Positions 1 to 5,788 of a stretch of DNA of 5,788 nucleotides are shown here, in pieces; position 1 is the first letter of the stretch, and every line of letters starts with the position of its first letter. The notes beneath the pieces are model-generated. The model was given only the letters and a program-made list of their open reading frames with translations. It did no database searches and was not told the origin of the DNA. Location: the NCBI GenBank assembly GCA_903910495.1, contig CAIVZW010000061.1, forward strand, positions 1 to 5,788, written 5' to 3'. Position numbers and translations under genes: made by a program. This DNA is from an uncultured beta proteobacterium. GTDB taxonomy: Bacteria > Pseudomonadota > Gammaproteobacteria > Burkholderiales > Rhodocyclaceae.

Positions 1-40
1 ACGCCCGACTGTAGCAAGTGAAGTGCCTGTCGGCCAATGG

Positions 41-280
41 TTAAATTTTGATTTGCATGTAAAATTGACCTACCAGAGCACTGGTACGGCGAAAATTAAC
101 TTGTCTGCATCGTTGATTGTGTCTTGTGGGCGAGATACCGTCAGCCTCAGCCTCGGGCAAGCGAGCATTTCCTGCTGCGCTTACTTCAAGATATCTCGTG
201 ACGTACGACGATTTGCGCAAGTTGTGTGTGAGGCGCATTCCCATTTTGCCGCCGGCACAAACTAAGGTGATCTTTTCCAA
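41..280 (-). pseudogene. apnO: Decayed N-terminal fragment of an ApnO-like NAD-binding dehydrogenase (D-apionate oxidoisomerase family)
   Basis: Read on the minus strand from a TTG at 280-278, the frame gives a Rossmann start, EKITLVCAGGKMGMRLTHNL, followed by RYLEVSAAGNARL. This resembles the beginning of ApnO-type proteins (usual form xxLxGAGGKMGxRLxxNL, then a V-E-V strand and EAGRxRL). After ISPT (127-125) the frame is lost. Dropping one base near 124 recovers DTINDADKLIFAVP (123-82), the expected second Rossmann strand with the AVP motif. That frame ends at a TAG (72-70), but LVGQF in the original frame (76-62) matches the next expected segment (LIGKI), so a second, opposite shift lies near 82-79. 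The frame stops at 43-41. The first glycine of the GxGGKMG loop is Cys. The rest of a roughly 280-residue protein is missing; the frame beyond the stop (40-1) reads PLADRHFTCYS, too weak a match to claim. The fragment is AT-richer than the transporter genes. It lies downstream of the regulator on the same strand, so regulator-apnO may once have been one transcript. The family call is from memory of the motifs, without a search. Confidence 0.6.
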
Positions 281-411
281 AGTTTTGTCCGATCTGACAA
301 TCGATTGAAATTTATACTGTTGCTCGAAAAATTTGCTGTCCTTCATGGACGTAGATTCGGCTGTGCCTCTTTCTTCCGGAAAATTCTGGCATTGTTTGCT
401 GCCCCTGAAGG

Positions 412-1155
412 TTACATCGCCATTTTTTCCGATAATTGACCGGCACTGTCGCGTTCCAGAACGCTATAAAGAACATTAGCCCTCGTGAGGTGGTCGCGCA
501 TCGCCTGCTCTGCCTCGTTGCAGTCATGCGCGGCAATAGCCTCGATAATGCGCTCATGTTCAGCGAGTGTCAGGCGCTCGGCTCCGGGTACGCGCACCAT
601 CGCTGTGTAGAATTCCCTGGCCCAGTAAAAAATCCCCTCGACGATGGCCGGGAAAATCGGGTTCCCGCTGATCATCGCGATTTCACGGTGGAAGGCCTTG
701 TCGCGATCGAGGAACAGATCAAAATCGCCGAGCGTGACCCGTTGTTCCTCGATTCGCTGCCAGAGAATGGCGATTTGTTGCGTGCTTGCCCGTTCGGCTG
801 CGATCCGCGCAAGGCCGGTTTCCAGAAAGACGCGGGCCTCCTTTAAATGCTCGATGGTCCCAGATTCACTACGCAAAAGGTGTTGTGTGCCACTGGCGAT
901 CTGGTCGATCAGCGATTGTGCCGTGGGAACGCACACGCGTGCCCGTCCACCATGCGCGATTTCGATTATGCCAGCATGAGCAAGCGTCTGCATGGCTTCA
1001 CGGATGGCCGGGCGCCCGACACCAAACTGATCCATGAGTTCTCGTTCCGACGGAAGTAGATCGTCCGGTCGCCATTCGCCCTTACGCAGGCGTTCGAGTA
1101 ACCGGTCGTGCACCTCATCCGCCAGTTTGCGACGTTGTATTTTTACTGCGGTCAT
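412..1155 (-). CDS. GntR-family (FadR/NanR-type) transcriptional repressor
   Basis: This 247-residue protein is a full-length member of the FadR subfamily of GntR regulators and most resembles NanR. The N-terminal winged helix-turn-helix covers about residues 8-78; it contains LLPSERELMDQFGVGRPAIR (33-52) and a wing with HGGRARV (68-74), both close to E. coli NanR. The C-terminal helical FCD ligand-binding domain covers about 100-232. It carries the metal-site pattern Asp152-x3-His156, His200 and His222, and NPIF (165-168) as in NanR. The start is the ATG at 1155-1153, which places the RRKLADEVHDRL segment at the normal distance from the N-terminus; the upstream ribosome binding site is weak. 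It is transcribed away from the TRAP operon, the usual arrangement for a local repressor. GGTATA-like repeats, the E. coli NanR target, lie over the -10 of the TRAP operon promoter. No sialic acid genes are visible, so the effector is inferred to be the imported sugar acid or a pathway intermediate, not sialate. Confidence 0.93.
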   Translation of the reverse strand: MTAVKIQRRKLADEVHDRLLERLRKGEWRPDDLLPSERELMDQFGVGRPAIREAMQTLAHAGIIEIAHGGRARVCVPTAQSLIDQIASGTQHLLRSESGTIEHLKEARVFLETGLARIAAERASTQQIAILWQRIEEQRVTLGDFDLFLDRDKAFHREIAMISGNPIFPAIVEGIFYWAREFYTAMVRVPGAERLTLAEHERIIEAIAAHDCNEAEQAMRDHLTRANVLYSVLERDSAGQLSEKMAM

Positions 1156-1188
1156 GAAAGATCCAATTCATCTGTTGCCACAATGGTG

Positions 1189-1206
1189 ACGCGGCACGTG
1201 CCGCGT
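1189..1206. promoter_or_regulatory. 18-bp perfect palindrome upstream of the regulator gene
   Basis: ACGCGGCACGTGCCGCGT is identical to its reverse complement. Its near edge is 33 bp from the regulator start codon (1155). There is no T-tract on either side, so it does not look like an intrinsic terminator. Its place in the divergent control region suggests an operator, either for autoregulation or for a second, LacI-like or other dimeric regulator. It does not share the GGTATA motif seen at the transporter promoter. Function is inferred only. Confidence 0.5.
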
Positions 1207-1300
1207 TTCGCCATCATGTAGGGGATGCGCTCTGTGATTGAAACAACATATGCTCATCGTCCCAGTTGAAAGTTTTCGAAAATGCCGACTCAAATACAGC

Positions 1301-1328
1301 TTGACGGCAAATGGAGTAGTGATATACT
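1301..1328 (+). promoter_or_regulatory. Sigma-70-type promoter of the TRAP transporter operon
   Basis: A TTGACG -35 box (1301-1306), a 16-bp spacer and a TATACT -10 box (1323-1328) lie 50-77 bp before the binding-protein start codon. Both hexamers differ from consensus by one base. Transcription would be expected to begin near 1335, giving a leader of about 43 nt that contains the AGGAG ribosome binding site (1364-1368). The -10 box is embedded in the proposed repressor operator. Confidence 0.7.
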
Positions 1329-1337
1329 CACTATACC
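1317..1337. promoter_or_regulatory. Candidate NanR-type operator overlapping the -10 box
   Basis: On the minus strand this segment reads GGTATA (1337-1332), gtg, AGTATA (1328-1323): two GGTATA-like hexamers starting 9 bp apart. E. coli NanR is known to bind tandem GGTATA repeats at 8-9 bp spacing. The same bases also form an inverted repeat, TAGTGA (1317-1322), five bases, TCACTA (1328-1333). The site covers the -10 box and the expected transcription start, so bound repressor would block RNA polymerase. The neighbouring divergent gene encodes a NanR-like protein, which makes it the natural ligand. Binding is inferred from the motif match. Confidence 0.5.
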
Positions 1338-1377
1338 AGTTGTAGGCGGAAAAACCAACCAAAAGGAGTAAAACACA

Positions 1378-2346
1378 ATGAGGCTTCTGAATAAACTGCT
1401 GAGCGCCGCTTGCGCTCTTACCCTGGTCGCCGGAGCGGCTTCTGCGCAGACGGTCATCAAAGCCGGTCACGGCGCACAAGCGGGCCATCCCTCGCATTTC
1501 GGATTGCTCAAGTTTGCCGAGATCGTCGCAGCCAAGAGCGGCGGCAAGATGAAGGTCGAGGTTTATCCCGATCGTCAGCTCGGCGAGGAGCGGGAAATGA
1601 TCGAGGGCCTGCAACTCGGCACGGTCGACATGGCGGTTGTTTCCACCGGCCCGCTGCTCGCCTTTGCGCCGAAGGCGGGTGTACTGGATCTGCCGTTCCT
1701 GTTCAAGAATTCGGCGCATGCCTACAAGGTACTTGATGGCGACGTCGGCAAGAGCCTGCTGAAGGACATGGAAGCTCGCAATATCATTGGCGTCGCCTGG
1801 TGGGAGAACGGCTGGCGCCATCTCACGACGAAGAAGGAAATCAAGTCTCCGAACGATTTGAAGGGCATCAAACTGCGCACGATGCAGAATCCGGTGCACA
1901 TCGCTGCCTTCCAGAAACTGGGGGCCTCGCCAGTTCCGATGGCGTGGGGCGAAGTGTTCACCTCTCTTAGTCAGGGCGTGATCGACGCGCAGGAAAACCC
2001 GGTGACAGTGATCTACACCAACTCGCTTTGGGAAGTGCAGAAGTATCTGACGCTGACCGGGCATGTCTACGGCCCGCACGTCGTGCTGGTGAGCGGGGCG
2101 ACCTGGGGTAAGCTGACGGCAGACCAGAAGACGTGGGTACGCGACGCGATCGTCGAAGCGACCGGCTTTCAGCGACAGACCTCGCAAAGGCTGGAAAAGG
2201 AACAGCTTGAGGCTCTCAAGCAAAAGGGCATGATCGTCAACACCATTGACGTGGTGCCGTTCCAGACTGCGACCGCCGAAGTTGCCAGCACCGCAAAAGC
2301 CGTCGATCAGGAACAACTCAAGGCGATCCGCGCTGCAGGGAACTGA
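1378..2346 (+). CDS. dctP: TRAP transporter periplasmic substrate-binding protein (DctP family)
   Basis: This 322-residue protein is the extracytoplasmic receptor of a TRAP transporter; it captures an organic or sugar acid in the periplasm and hands it to the membrane subunits. A Sec signal peptide is clear: basic start, hydrophobic stretch, and ASA cleavage after residue 23. Mature-protein hallmarks follow in order: LGEEREMIEGLQLGTVDM (68-85), a LDLPFLF segment (103-109), GIKLRTMQNPVH (163-174) with Arg167 as the conserved carboxylate-binding arginine, MAWGEVFTSLSQGVIDAQENP (188-208), and a C-terminal helical tail. The length is normal. ATG at 1378 is preceded by AGGAG at 1364-1368. It is the first gene of the operon, read from the promoter at 1301-1328 and followed at a 68-bp gap by the small permease. 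Because a RuBisCO-like remnant and an OiaK-type kinase follow, D-apionate or a related branched sugar acid is the likely cargo; this is inference from context, not from the binding site. Confidence 0.97.
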   Translation: MRLLNKLLSAACALTLVAGAASAQTVIKAGHGAQAGHPSHFGLLKFAEIVAAKSGGKMKVEVYPDRQLGEEREMIEGLQLGTVDMAVVSTGPLLAFAPKAGVLDLPFLFKNSAHAYKVLDGDVGKSLLKDMEARNIIGVAWWENGWRHLTTKKEIKSPNDLKGIKLRTMQNPVHIAAFQKLGASPVPMAWGEVFTSLSQGVIDAQENPVTVIYTNSLWEVQKYLTLTGHVYGPHVVLVSGATWGKLTADQKTWVRDAIVEATGFQRQTSQRLEKEQLEALKQKGMIVNTIDVVPFQTATAEVASTAKAVDQEQLKAIRAAGN

Positions 2347-2358
2347 TTTCTGGCTTGT

Positions 2359-2384
2359 CAGGGGCGGGTGTCTATCCGCCCCTG
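2359..2384 (+). promoter_or_regulatory. GC-rich intercistronic hairpin between dctP and dctQ
   Basis: CAGGGGCGG (2359-2367) and CCGCCCCTG (2376-2384) form a perfect 9-bp stem around an 8-nt loop, 13 bp after the binding-protein stop codon. No U-tract follows, so it is not a standard intrinsic terminator. Such hairpins after the binding-protein gene commonly protect the upstream mRNA from 3' exonucleases or reduce read-through, giving more binding protein than permease. The role here is inferred. Confidence 0.6.
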
Positions 2385-2414
2385 CGTCACGGGTGTTGAT
2401 GGCAGGAGGAATGC

Positions 2415-2903
2415 ATGCTGAGACGTTTATGGACGGGCGTGGAAACGCTCGCGCTGGCGGTGCTTATCGCGCTGTTTGTGGCGATGGTCATTGCCTGCAC
2501 AGTACAGGTCATCTGGCGCTACATTTTCGACAGCCCGCTCGTCTGGTCCGAAGAACTTGCCAAATATCTCTTCATCTGGGTCGGTTTTCTCTCGTCCTGG
2601 CTCGCTTGGAAATACCGCGCACATATCGCGCTCGGCGCGGTGACGATGCTTGGCGGTGAACGGCTTCGCCGGATTTCGAACTGGATCGTTGAAGCGATCG
2701 TTCTTGCATTTTGTCTCTATACAATCCCTGCCAGCCTCACGATTGTGTCGCTGACGCATCTTCAGCCCTCAGCAGCGCTCCAACTGCCAATGAGCGTTGT
2801 TTACGCGGGCTATCTCGCGATGATTGTCCTCATCGCCCTCGATATTCTGGTCGGCTGGTTTTCACCCACGCCGATCGCGACCACTAATCACAGCGAGGCT
2901 TGA
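2415..2903 (+). CDS. dctQ: TRAP transporter small permease (DctQ family)
   Basis: This 162-residue integral membrane protein is the four-helix small subunit of the TRAP transporter. Hydrophobic helices are visible at about 12-35, 50-66, 89-111 and 126-148. Family marks include WRYIFDSPLVWSEELAKYLF (34-53), with the paired Glu46-Glu47 before the second helix, the YRAHIALGAV loop (67-76), and the LQPSAALQLPMSVVY segment (116-130) before the last helix. The start ATG at 2415 has a strong AGGAGGA site at 2404-2410. An ATG four bases upstream (2411) is in another frame. The stop is only three bases before the large-permease start, so the two membrane subunits are probably translationally coupled. 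It pairs with the large permease to move substrate inward using the sodium gradient, as in other TRAP systems. Confidence 0.95.
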   Translation: MLRRLWTGVETLALAVLIALFVAMVIACTVQVIWRYIFDSPLVWSEELAKYLFIWVGFLSSWLAWKYRAHIALGAVTMLGGERLRRISNWIVEAIVLAFCLYTIPASLTIVSLTHLQPSAALQLPMSVVYAGYLAMIVLIALDILVGWFSPTPIATTNHSEA

Positions 2904-2906
2904 GCC

Positions 2907-4178
2907 GTGGCAACTGTCCTTTTCATAACCTTCGCGGCGCTGCTTCTGATCAACGTGCCGGTTTCCTTCGCGCTGGCTGTGTCCTCGCTGCTCGCTCTGC
3001 TCTGGGGTGGCATCCCCTCTACATTGGTCGTGCAGAAAATGACCGCCTCCATGGACAGCTTCGTCCTGCTCGCCGTGCCGTTCTTTCTCCTCTCGGGCCA
3101 CCTGATGGGTCGCAGCGGCATTGCCCGAGACATCGTGGACTTCGCTGACAGCGTGTTGGGCTGGATCCGCGGAGGGTTGGCCCACGCCAACATCGGTGCC
3201 GGAACGCTGATGGGTGGAATGACCGGTTCAGCCGTTGCGGAAGCGTCGTCCACGGGCAGCGCGCTAATTCCGCCGATGATTGCCAAGGGCTACACGCCAG
3301 CATTTTCCGCCGCGGTTACCGCAGCGGCGTCGACCATTGCCGTGATGATCCCGCCATCCATCCCGATGATTCTGTACTGCGTTGTTACCGGCGTTTCGGT
3401 CGGCAACCTGTTCATTGCCTGTGTTGTTCCGGGATTGCTGATGGCGGCCGTGCTGATGCTGGCTTCATGGTTCTATGCCGTCCGCAATGGACATGCCAAG
3501 GGGCCGCGCCCGACTATTGGCCACATCGCCAAGGCCACGCGTGTCGCTCTGTGGGGCCTGTTCATGCCGGTCGTCATCATCGGCTCGATCCGCTTCGGCA
3601 TCGCCACGCCGACGGAAGCCTCGGTCATCGCCGTGCTCTATTCTCTGTTCGTCGGCATGGTTGTCTACAAGAGCATCGGCTGGAAGGATCTGCCGGGCAT
3701 TTTCCGTGAGACGGGTGTAACGACTGGCATCGTCATGCTGATGATTGCGGCGGCCACGCTCTATGGGCTGATCGTGACGCGCGAGCAGATTCCTCAGACG
3801 CTAGCGGTGATGATGCTGGAACTGACTACCAATCCCTACATCGTGCTGCTTTTGATCCTCGCGCTTTACCTTGTGGCCGGCATGTTGCTTGACCTTGGAG
3901 CCAACATCATCATTCTTGTGCCGGTGTTGTGGCCCATGATCCAGAAACTCGGTATCGATCCCATCCAATTCGGCATCGTGACTGTTATGGGTCTTGCCAT
4001 CGGGCTGATCACGCCACCTGTCGGGGCGAGTCTGTTCGTCACCTGTGGAATCGCCAAGACATCGCTGGTTGCCGCCAGCCGGGAGGCAATTCCCTTCATT
4101 ATCGGGCTGACCCTTCTGACTGTGCTGATCATCTTCTTTCCGGTGATTGCGACCGGGTTCATCCCGGCGGCAAAGTGA
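2907..4178 (+). CDS. dctM: TRAP transporter large permease (DctM family)
   Basis: This 423-residue protein is the catalytic, ion-coupled membrane subunit of the TRAP transporter. It has many hydrophobic helices (about 11-12) arranged as two similar halves. Conserved marks in order are LLAVPFFLLSGHLM (54-67), the GGMTGSAVAEASS loop (103-115) followed by ALIPPM (119-124), PPSIPM (149-154), GIATPTEAS (231-239), the DLGANIIILVPVLWP segment (329-343) and GLITPPVGASLF (366-377). These include the helix-break and loop regions that in this family form the sodium and substrate sites. The start is GTG at 2907, three bases after the small-permease stop; it puts the first helix directly at the N-terminus, as is usual for DctM, while the next in-frame ATG (3039) would remove the first helix. 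Length is normal for the family. The next reading frame follows after 30 bp with no visible terminator, so the catabolic genes are probably in the same operon. Confidence 0.97.
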   Translation: MATVLFITFAALLLINVPVSFALAVSSLLALLWGGIPSTLVVQKMTASMDSFVLLAVPFFLLSGHLMGRSGIARDIVDFADSVLGWIRGGLAHANIGAGTLMGGMTGSAVAEASSTGSALIPPMIAKGYTPAFSAAVTAAASTIAVMIPPSIPMILYCVVTGVSVGNLFIACVVPGLLMAAVLMLASWFYAVRNGHAKGPRPTIGHIAKATRVALWGLFMPVVIIGSIRFGIATPTEASVIAVLYSLFVGMVVYKSIGWKDLPGIFRETGVTTGIVMLMIAAATLYGLIVTREQIPQTLAVMMLELTTNPYIVLLLILALYLVAGMLLDLGANIIILVPVLWPMIQKLGIDPIQFGIVTVMGLAIGLITPPVGASLFVTCGIAKTSLVAASREAIPFIIGLTLLTVLIIFFPVIATGFIPAAK

Positions 4179-4208
4179 TCGGCAGGGATTGAAAGGCGCG
4201 CAAGCTCC

Positions 4209-4559
4209 ATGACCTCTGAGCGTTTTGAAGCCGATTATCTCATCGAGTGTCCGTGTGATCCGCGCAGTGCTGCCGAGGTTATGGCCGGGGAGCAATCGTC
4301 TGGCACCTTTGTCGCGGTACCCGGCGAGACGCCGGAGCTGAAGGCGAGCACCGCAGCGAGGATCGAGGTGCTGTCGCTGCTGGGAACGGTGGCGGCACCT
4401 ACCTTGACCGGCGGCGGCATTTTTGCCCACCCGGACGGGCCAGCGGCGGGCGTCGCCAGCCTTCAAGCAGCCTGGGAGGGTGCGCTGGCTGGAATCCCGG
4501 CGACGACTTACGCCGAACATCATCCGACACTCATGCGCGCCCTAGAGAGCCGCACATGA
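4209..4559 (+). pseudogene. RuBisCO-like protein with the catalytic core deleted in frame (OiaX/OiaT-type remnant)
   Basis: The frame encodes 116 residues, whereas RuBisCO-like proteins have about 400-420. Residues 1-66 match the N-terminal end of the family: FEADYLIE (6-13), AAEVMAGEQSSGTF (21-34, the counterpart of the RuBisCO E-S-S-T-G-T segment) and GTVAAPTL (59-66). From residue 67 it changes at once to the extreme C-terminus: GGGIFAHPDGPAAGV (68-82), the last phosphate-binding barrel loop, then the closing helix LQAAWEGALAGIP (85-97). About 300 residues between are missing, including the barrel lysine and carbamylated-lysine segments, so decarboxylase or hydrolase activity is not expected. 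The frame is kept across the join, which lies near 4404-4418 in a GGCGGCGGC run, consistent with deletion between short repeats. The start ATG at 4209 has only a weak ribosome site. The stop overlaps the kinase start (ATGA, 4556-4559). Next to an OiaK-type kinase the parent was probably 3-oxo-isoapionate-4-phosphate decarboxylase or the transcarboxylase/hydrolase. An assembly error is an alternative explanation. Confidence 0.8.
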
Positions 4560-5788
4560 CCGAAACACTGCCGGAGGGATTGCTCGTTGCCTGGTATGGC
4601 GATGATTTCACGGGCTCAACCGATGTCATGGAAGGGCTGGAAATCAACGGCTTACGGGCGGTTCTGTTCCTGGAACCGCCGACGCCCGAGCAGCTTGCCG
4701 CCCTACCCAGGGACATCAAGGCTGTCGGCGTGGCCGGGGTGAGCCGTACGATGAGCCCGGCGCAAATGGATGGGGAGCTCTTGCCAAAATTCGCAGCGCT
4801 CAAGGCCCTGGGTGCACCATTTGTGCATTACAAAATCTGCTCCACTTTTGATTCGTCGCCCTCTGTCGGCAGCATTGGTCATGCGATTGAGATCGGATAT
4901 CAAGTTTTTAATCCGTCGGTGGTGCCGATGATGGTCGGCGCGCCTTTCCTGCGGCGGTATGTGGCTTTTGGCAATTTGTTTGCGCGCGCGGGCGACATTA
5001 CTTATCGCCTGGATCGCCACCCGACCATGAGCAATCACCCCATTACGCCCATGACCGAAGGCGATCTGCGTTTACATCTGGGGCAGCAGACGAAGCGGAA
5101 AATTGGATTGATTGACACCTGGCATTTGTCACATTCGGAAAATGAAATTGATAGCCGCTTGCAAAACATGGTAAAGCAGGGGGACGAGATTGTCATTTTT
5201 GACACACTTGACACAATCCACATGATGCAAATCGGGCGGATGGTCTGGGGTCTGCGTAGCGAAAATCCGCTATTCCTGGTTGGCTCGTCAGGGATTGAGT
5301 ATTCACTCGGGATGTACCTGCAATCTACCGGTATATTGAACAAGCCCAACCTGCCTACTACCGCCGGTAAAGTTGACCAGCTCCTGGTCATCTCCGGGAG
5401 CTGTGCTCCCTGTACGGCAGAACAAATCACCTACGCACTTGAACACGGTTTTACTGGAATTCGGTTGAATGTACCGGGGTTACTCGACCCGGCAAGCGCA
5501 GACATCACCCGGGCTGAAACCGTCCAGAAAGGAATTGCCGCGCTTGCGCAGGGCCATAACGTGGTCATGTACTCTGCCCTCGGGCCAGATGATCCTGCGC
5601 TTGGCGAAGCCAGGCAGATTATGGATAAATTGGGTCTGGGCTTTAATCAAATCGGTGACCGTTTGGGTTCGCAGCAAGGCTTGATCTTGCGCGAACTGGT
5701 GGAACAAACCGATCTGAAACGCGTCTGCGTGGCCGGAGGCGATACCTGCGGTTACAGCGCCAAACAGCTCAACATCTACGCGTTGGAA
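4556..5788 (+). CDS. oiaK: Four-carbon acid sugar kinase family protein, OiaK type (3-oxo-isoapionate kinase), cut by the window end
   Basis: The frame is open from ATG 4556 to the window edge, 411 codons without a stop; the family is usually about 420-460 residues, so only a short C-terminal part is missing. Family marks of the four-carbon acid sugar kinases (DUF1537) are present in order: WYGDDFTGSTD (13-23) for acid-sugar binding, VHYKICSTFDSSPSVGSIG (90-108), VGAPFLRRYVAFGNLF (127-142), YRLDRHPTMSNHPITPM (150-166), GSSGIEY (243-249), VISGSCAPCTAEQI (278-291) and the nucleotide-binding GGDTCG (394-399), normally GGDTSG, here with Cys398 for Ser. The W-Y-G-D-D-F-T-G-S-T-D form fits the OiaK branch better than the OtnK/DtnK branch (A-D-D-F-T-G-A-T-D). 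The expected reaction is ATP-dependent 4-phosphorylation of 3-oxo-isoapionate in the cytoplasm, feeding a RuBisCO-like enzyme. It overlaps the RuBisCO-like remnant by ATGA, implying translational coupling. Base and codon use changes after about codon 84. Kinase family is certain; the substrate is inferred. Confidence 0.9.
   Translation, partial: MTETLPEGLLVAWYGDDFTGSTDVMEGLEINGLRAVLFLEPPTPEQLAALPRDIKAVGVAGVSRTMSPAQMDGELLPKFAALKALGAPFVHYKICSTFDSSPSVGSIGHAIEIGYQVFNPSVVPMMVGAPFLRRYVAFGNLFARAGDITYRLDRHPTMSNHPITPMTEGDLRLHLGQQTKRKIGLIDTWHLSHSENEIDSRLQNMVKQGDEIVIFDTLDTIHMMQIGRMVWGLRSENPLFLVGSSGIEYSLGMYLQSTGILNKPNLPTTAGKVDQLLVISGSCAPCTAEQITYALEHGFTGIRLNVPGLLDPASADITRAETVQKGIAALAQGHNVVMYSALGPDDPALGEARQIMDKLGLGFNQIGDRLGSQQGLILRELVEQTDLKRVCVAGGDTCGYSAKQLNIYALE

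Noticed and set aside
281..346. N-terminal extension of the ApnO-like frame to an ATG at 346-344
   Set aside because: The extra 22 residues show no family similarity and have no convincing ribosome binding site; the homology begins at the TTG near 280.
436..846. Plus-strand open frames opposite the regulator
   Set aside because: No ribosome binding site or family features; the minus strand encodes a full-length GntR regulator.
1208..1236. Promoter for the regulator on the minus strand (a TTCAAT and TACATG pair)
   Set aside because: Both hexamers are poor matches; a promoter must exist in this region but cannot be placed with confidence.
1273..1282. TTTTCGAAAA palindrome in the divergent region
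   Set aside because: Only 10 bp and AT-rich; short palindromes of this kind occur by chance. It lies upstream of the -35 box, so a regulatory role is possible but unsupported.
1168..2316. A 382-codon open frame on the minus strand, longer than the binding-protein gene it opposes
   Set aside because: Its translation is Arg/His/Asp-rich with no family motif, and the plus strand encodes a complete TRAP binding protein with signal peptide. It is an antisense shadow of codon bias.
4179..4208. Possible terminator between the large permease and the RuBisCO-like remnant
   Set aside because: No stem followed by a T-tract is present in the 30-bp gap; read-through is expected.
3801..4523. A 240-codon minus-strand frame across the end of the large permease and the RuBisCO-like remnant
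   Set aside because: Low-complexity, charged translation with no recognisable domain; the plus strand carries clear conserved proteins.

Overview
The window looks like part of a carbohydrate-acid catabolic locus from a proteobacterium, most likely an alphaproteobacterium. The basis is a TRAP transporter, a FadR/NanR-type GntR regulator, roughly 57-60% GC in the central genes and strong ATC preference for isoleucine. The species cannot be fixed from the sequence.

Layout. Positions 1-411 hold no intact gene. The minus strand there carries a decayed N-terminal fragment of an NAD(P)-binding dehydrogenase that resembles D-apionate oxidoisomerase (ApnO), broken by two compensating frameshifts and early stops. 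Next (412-1155, minus) is an intact NanR-like regulator. A 222-bp divergent control region (1156-1377) carries an 18-bp perfect palindrome near the regulator and a good sigma-70-type promoter. The -10 of that promoter is covered by GGTATA-like direct repeats at 9-bp spacing, the arrangement known for NanR operators. The plus strand then has a complete TRAP transporter: periplasmic binding protein (1378-2346), small permease (2415-2903) and large permease (2907-4178). A GC-rich hairpin sits between the first two genes. After the transporter comes a 116-residue in-frame fusion of the two ends of a RuBisCO-like protein that has lost its whole catalytic core (4209-4559). It overlaps by ATGA a four-carbon acid sugar kinase of the OiaK type (4556 to the window end, incomplete).

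How it fits together. ApnO, a RuBisCO-like protein (OiaX/OiaT) and OiaK belong to the published D-apionate branch of apiose catabolism: D-apionate to 3-oxo-isoapionate (ApnO), phosphorylation (OiaK), then cleavage of the 3-oxo-isoapionate 4-phosphate by a RuBisCO-like protein. Here the TRAP system would import the acid and the NanR-like protein would repress the transporter operon until substrate arrives. Two of the three enzyme genes are broken, while the regulator, promoter, transporter and the visible part of the kinase look intact. The locus therefore appears to be a partly eroded or rearranged apionate-type pathway. Assignment to apionate is inference from family recognition and co-location; no search was run.
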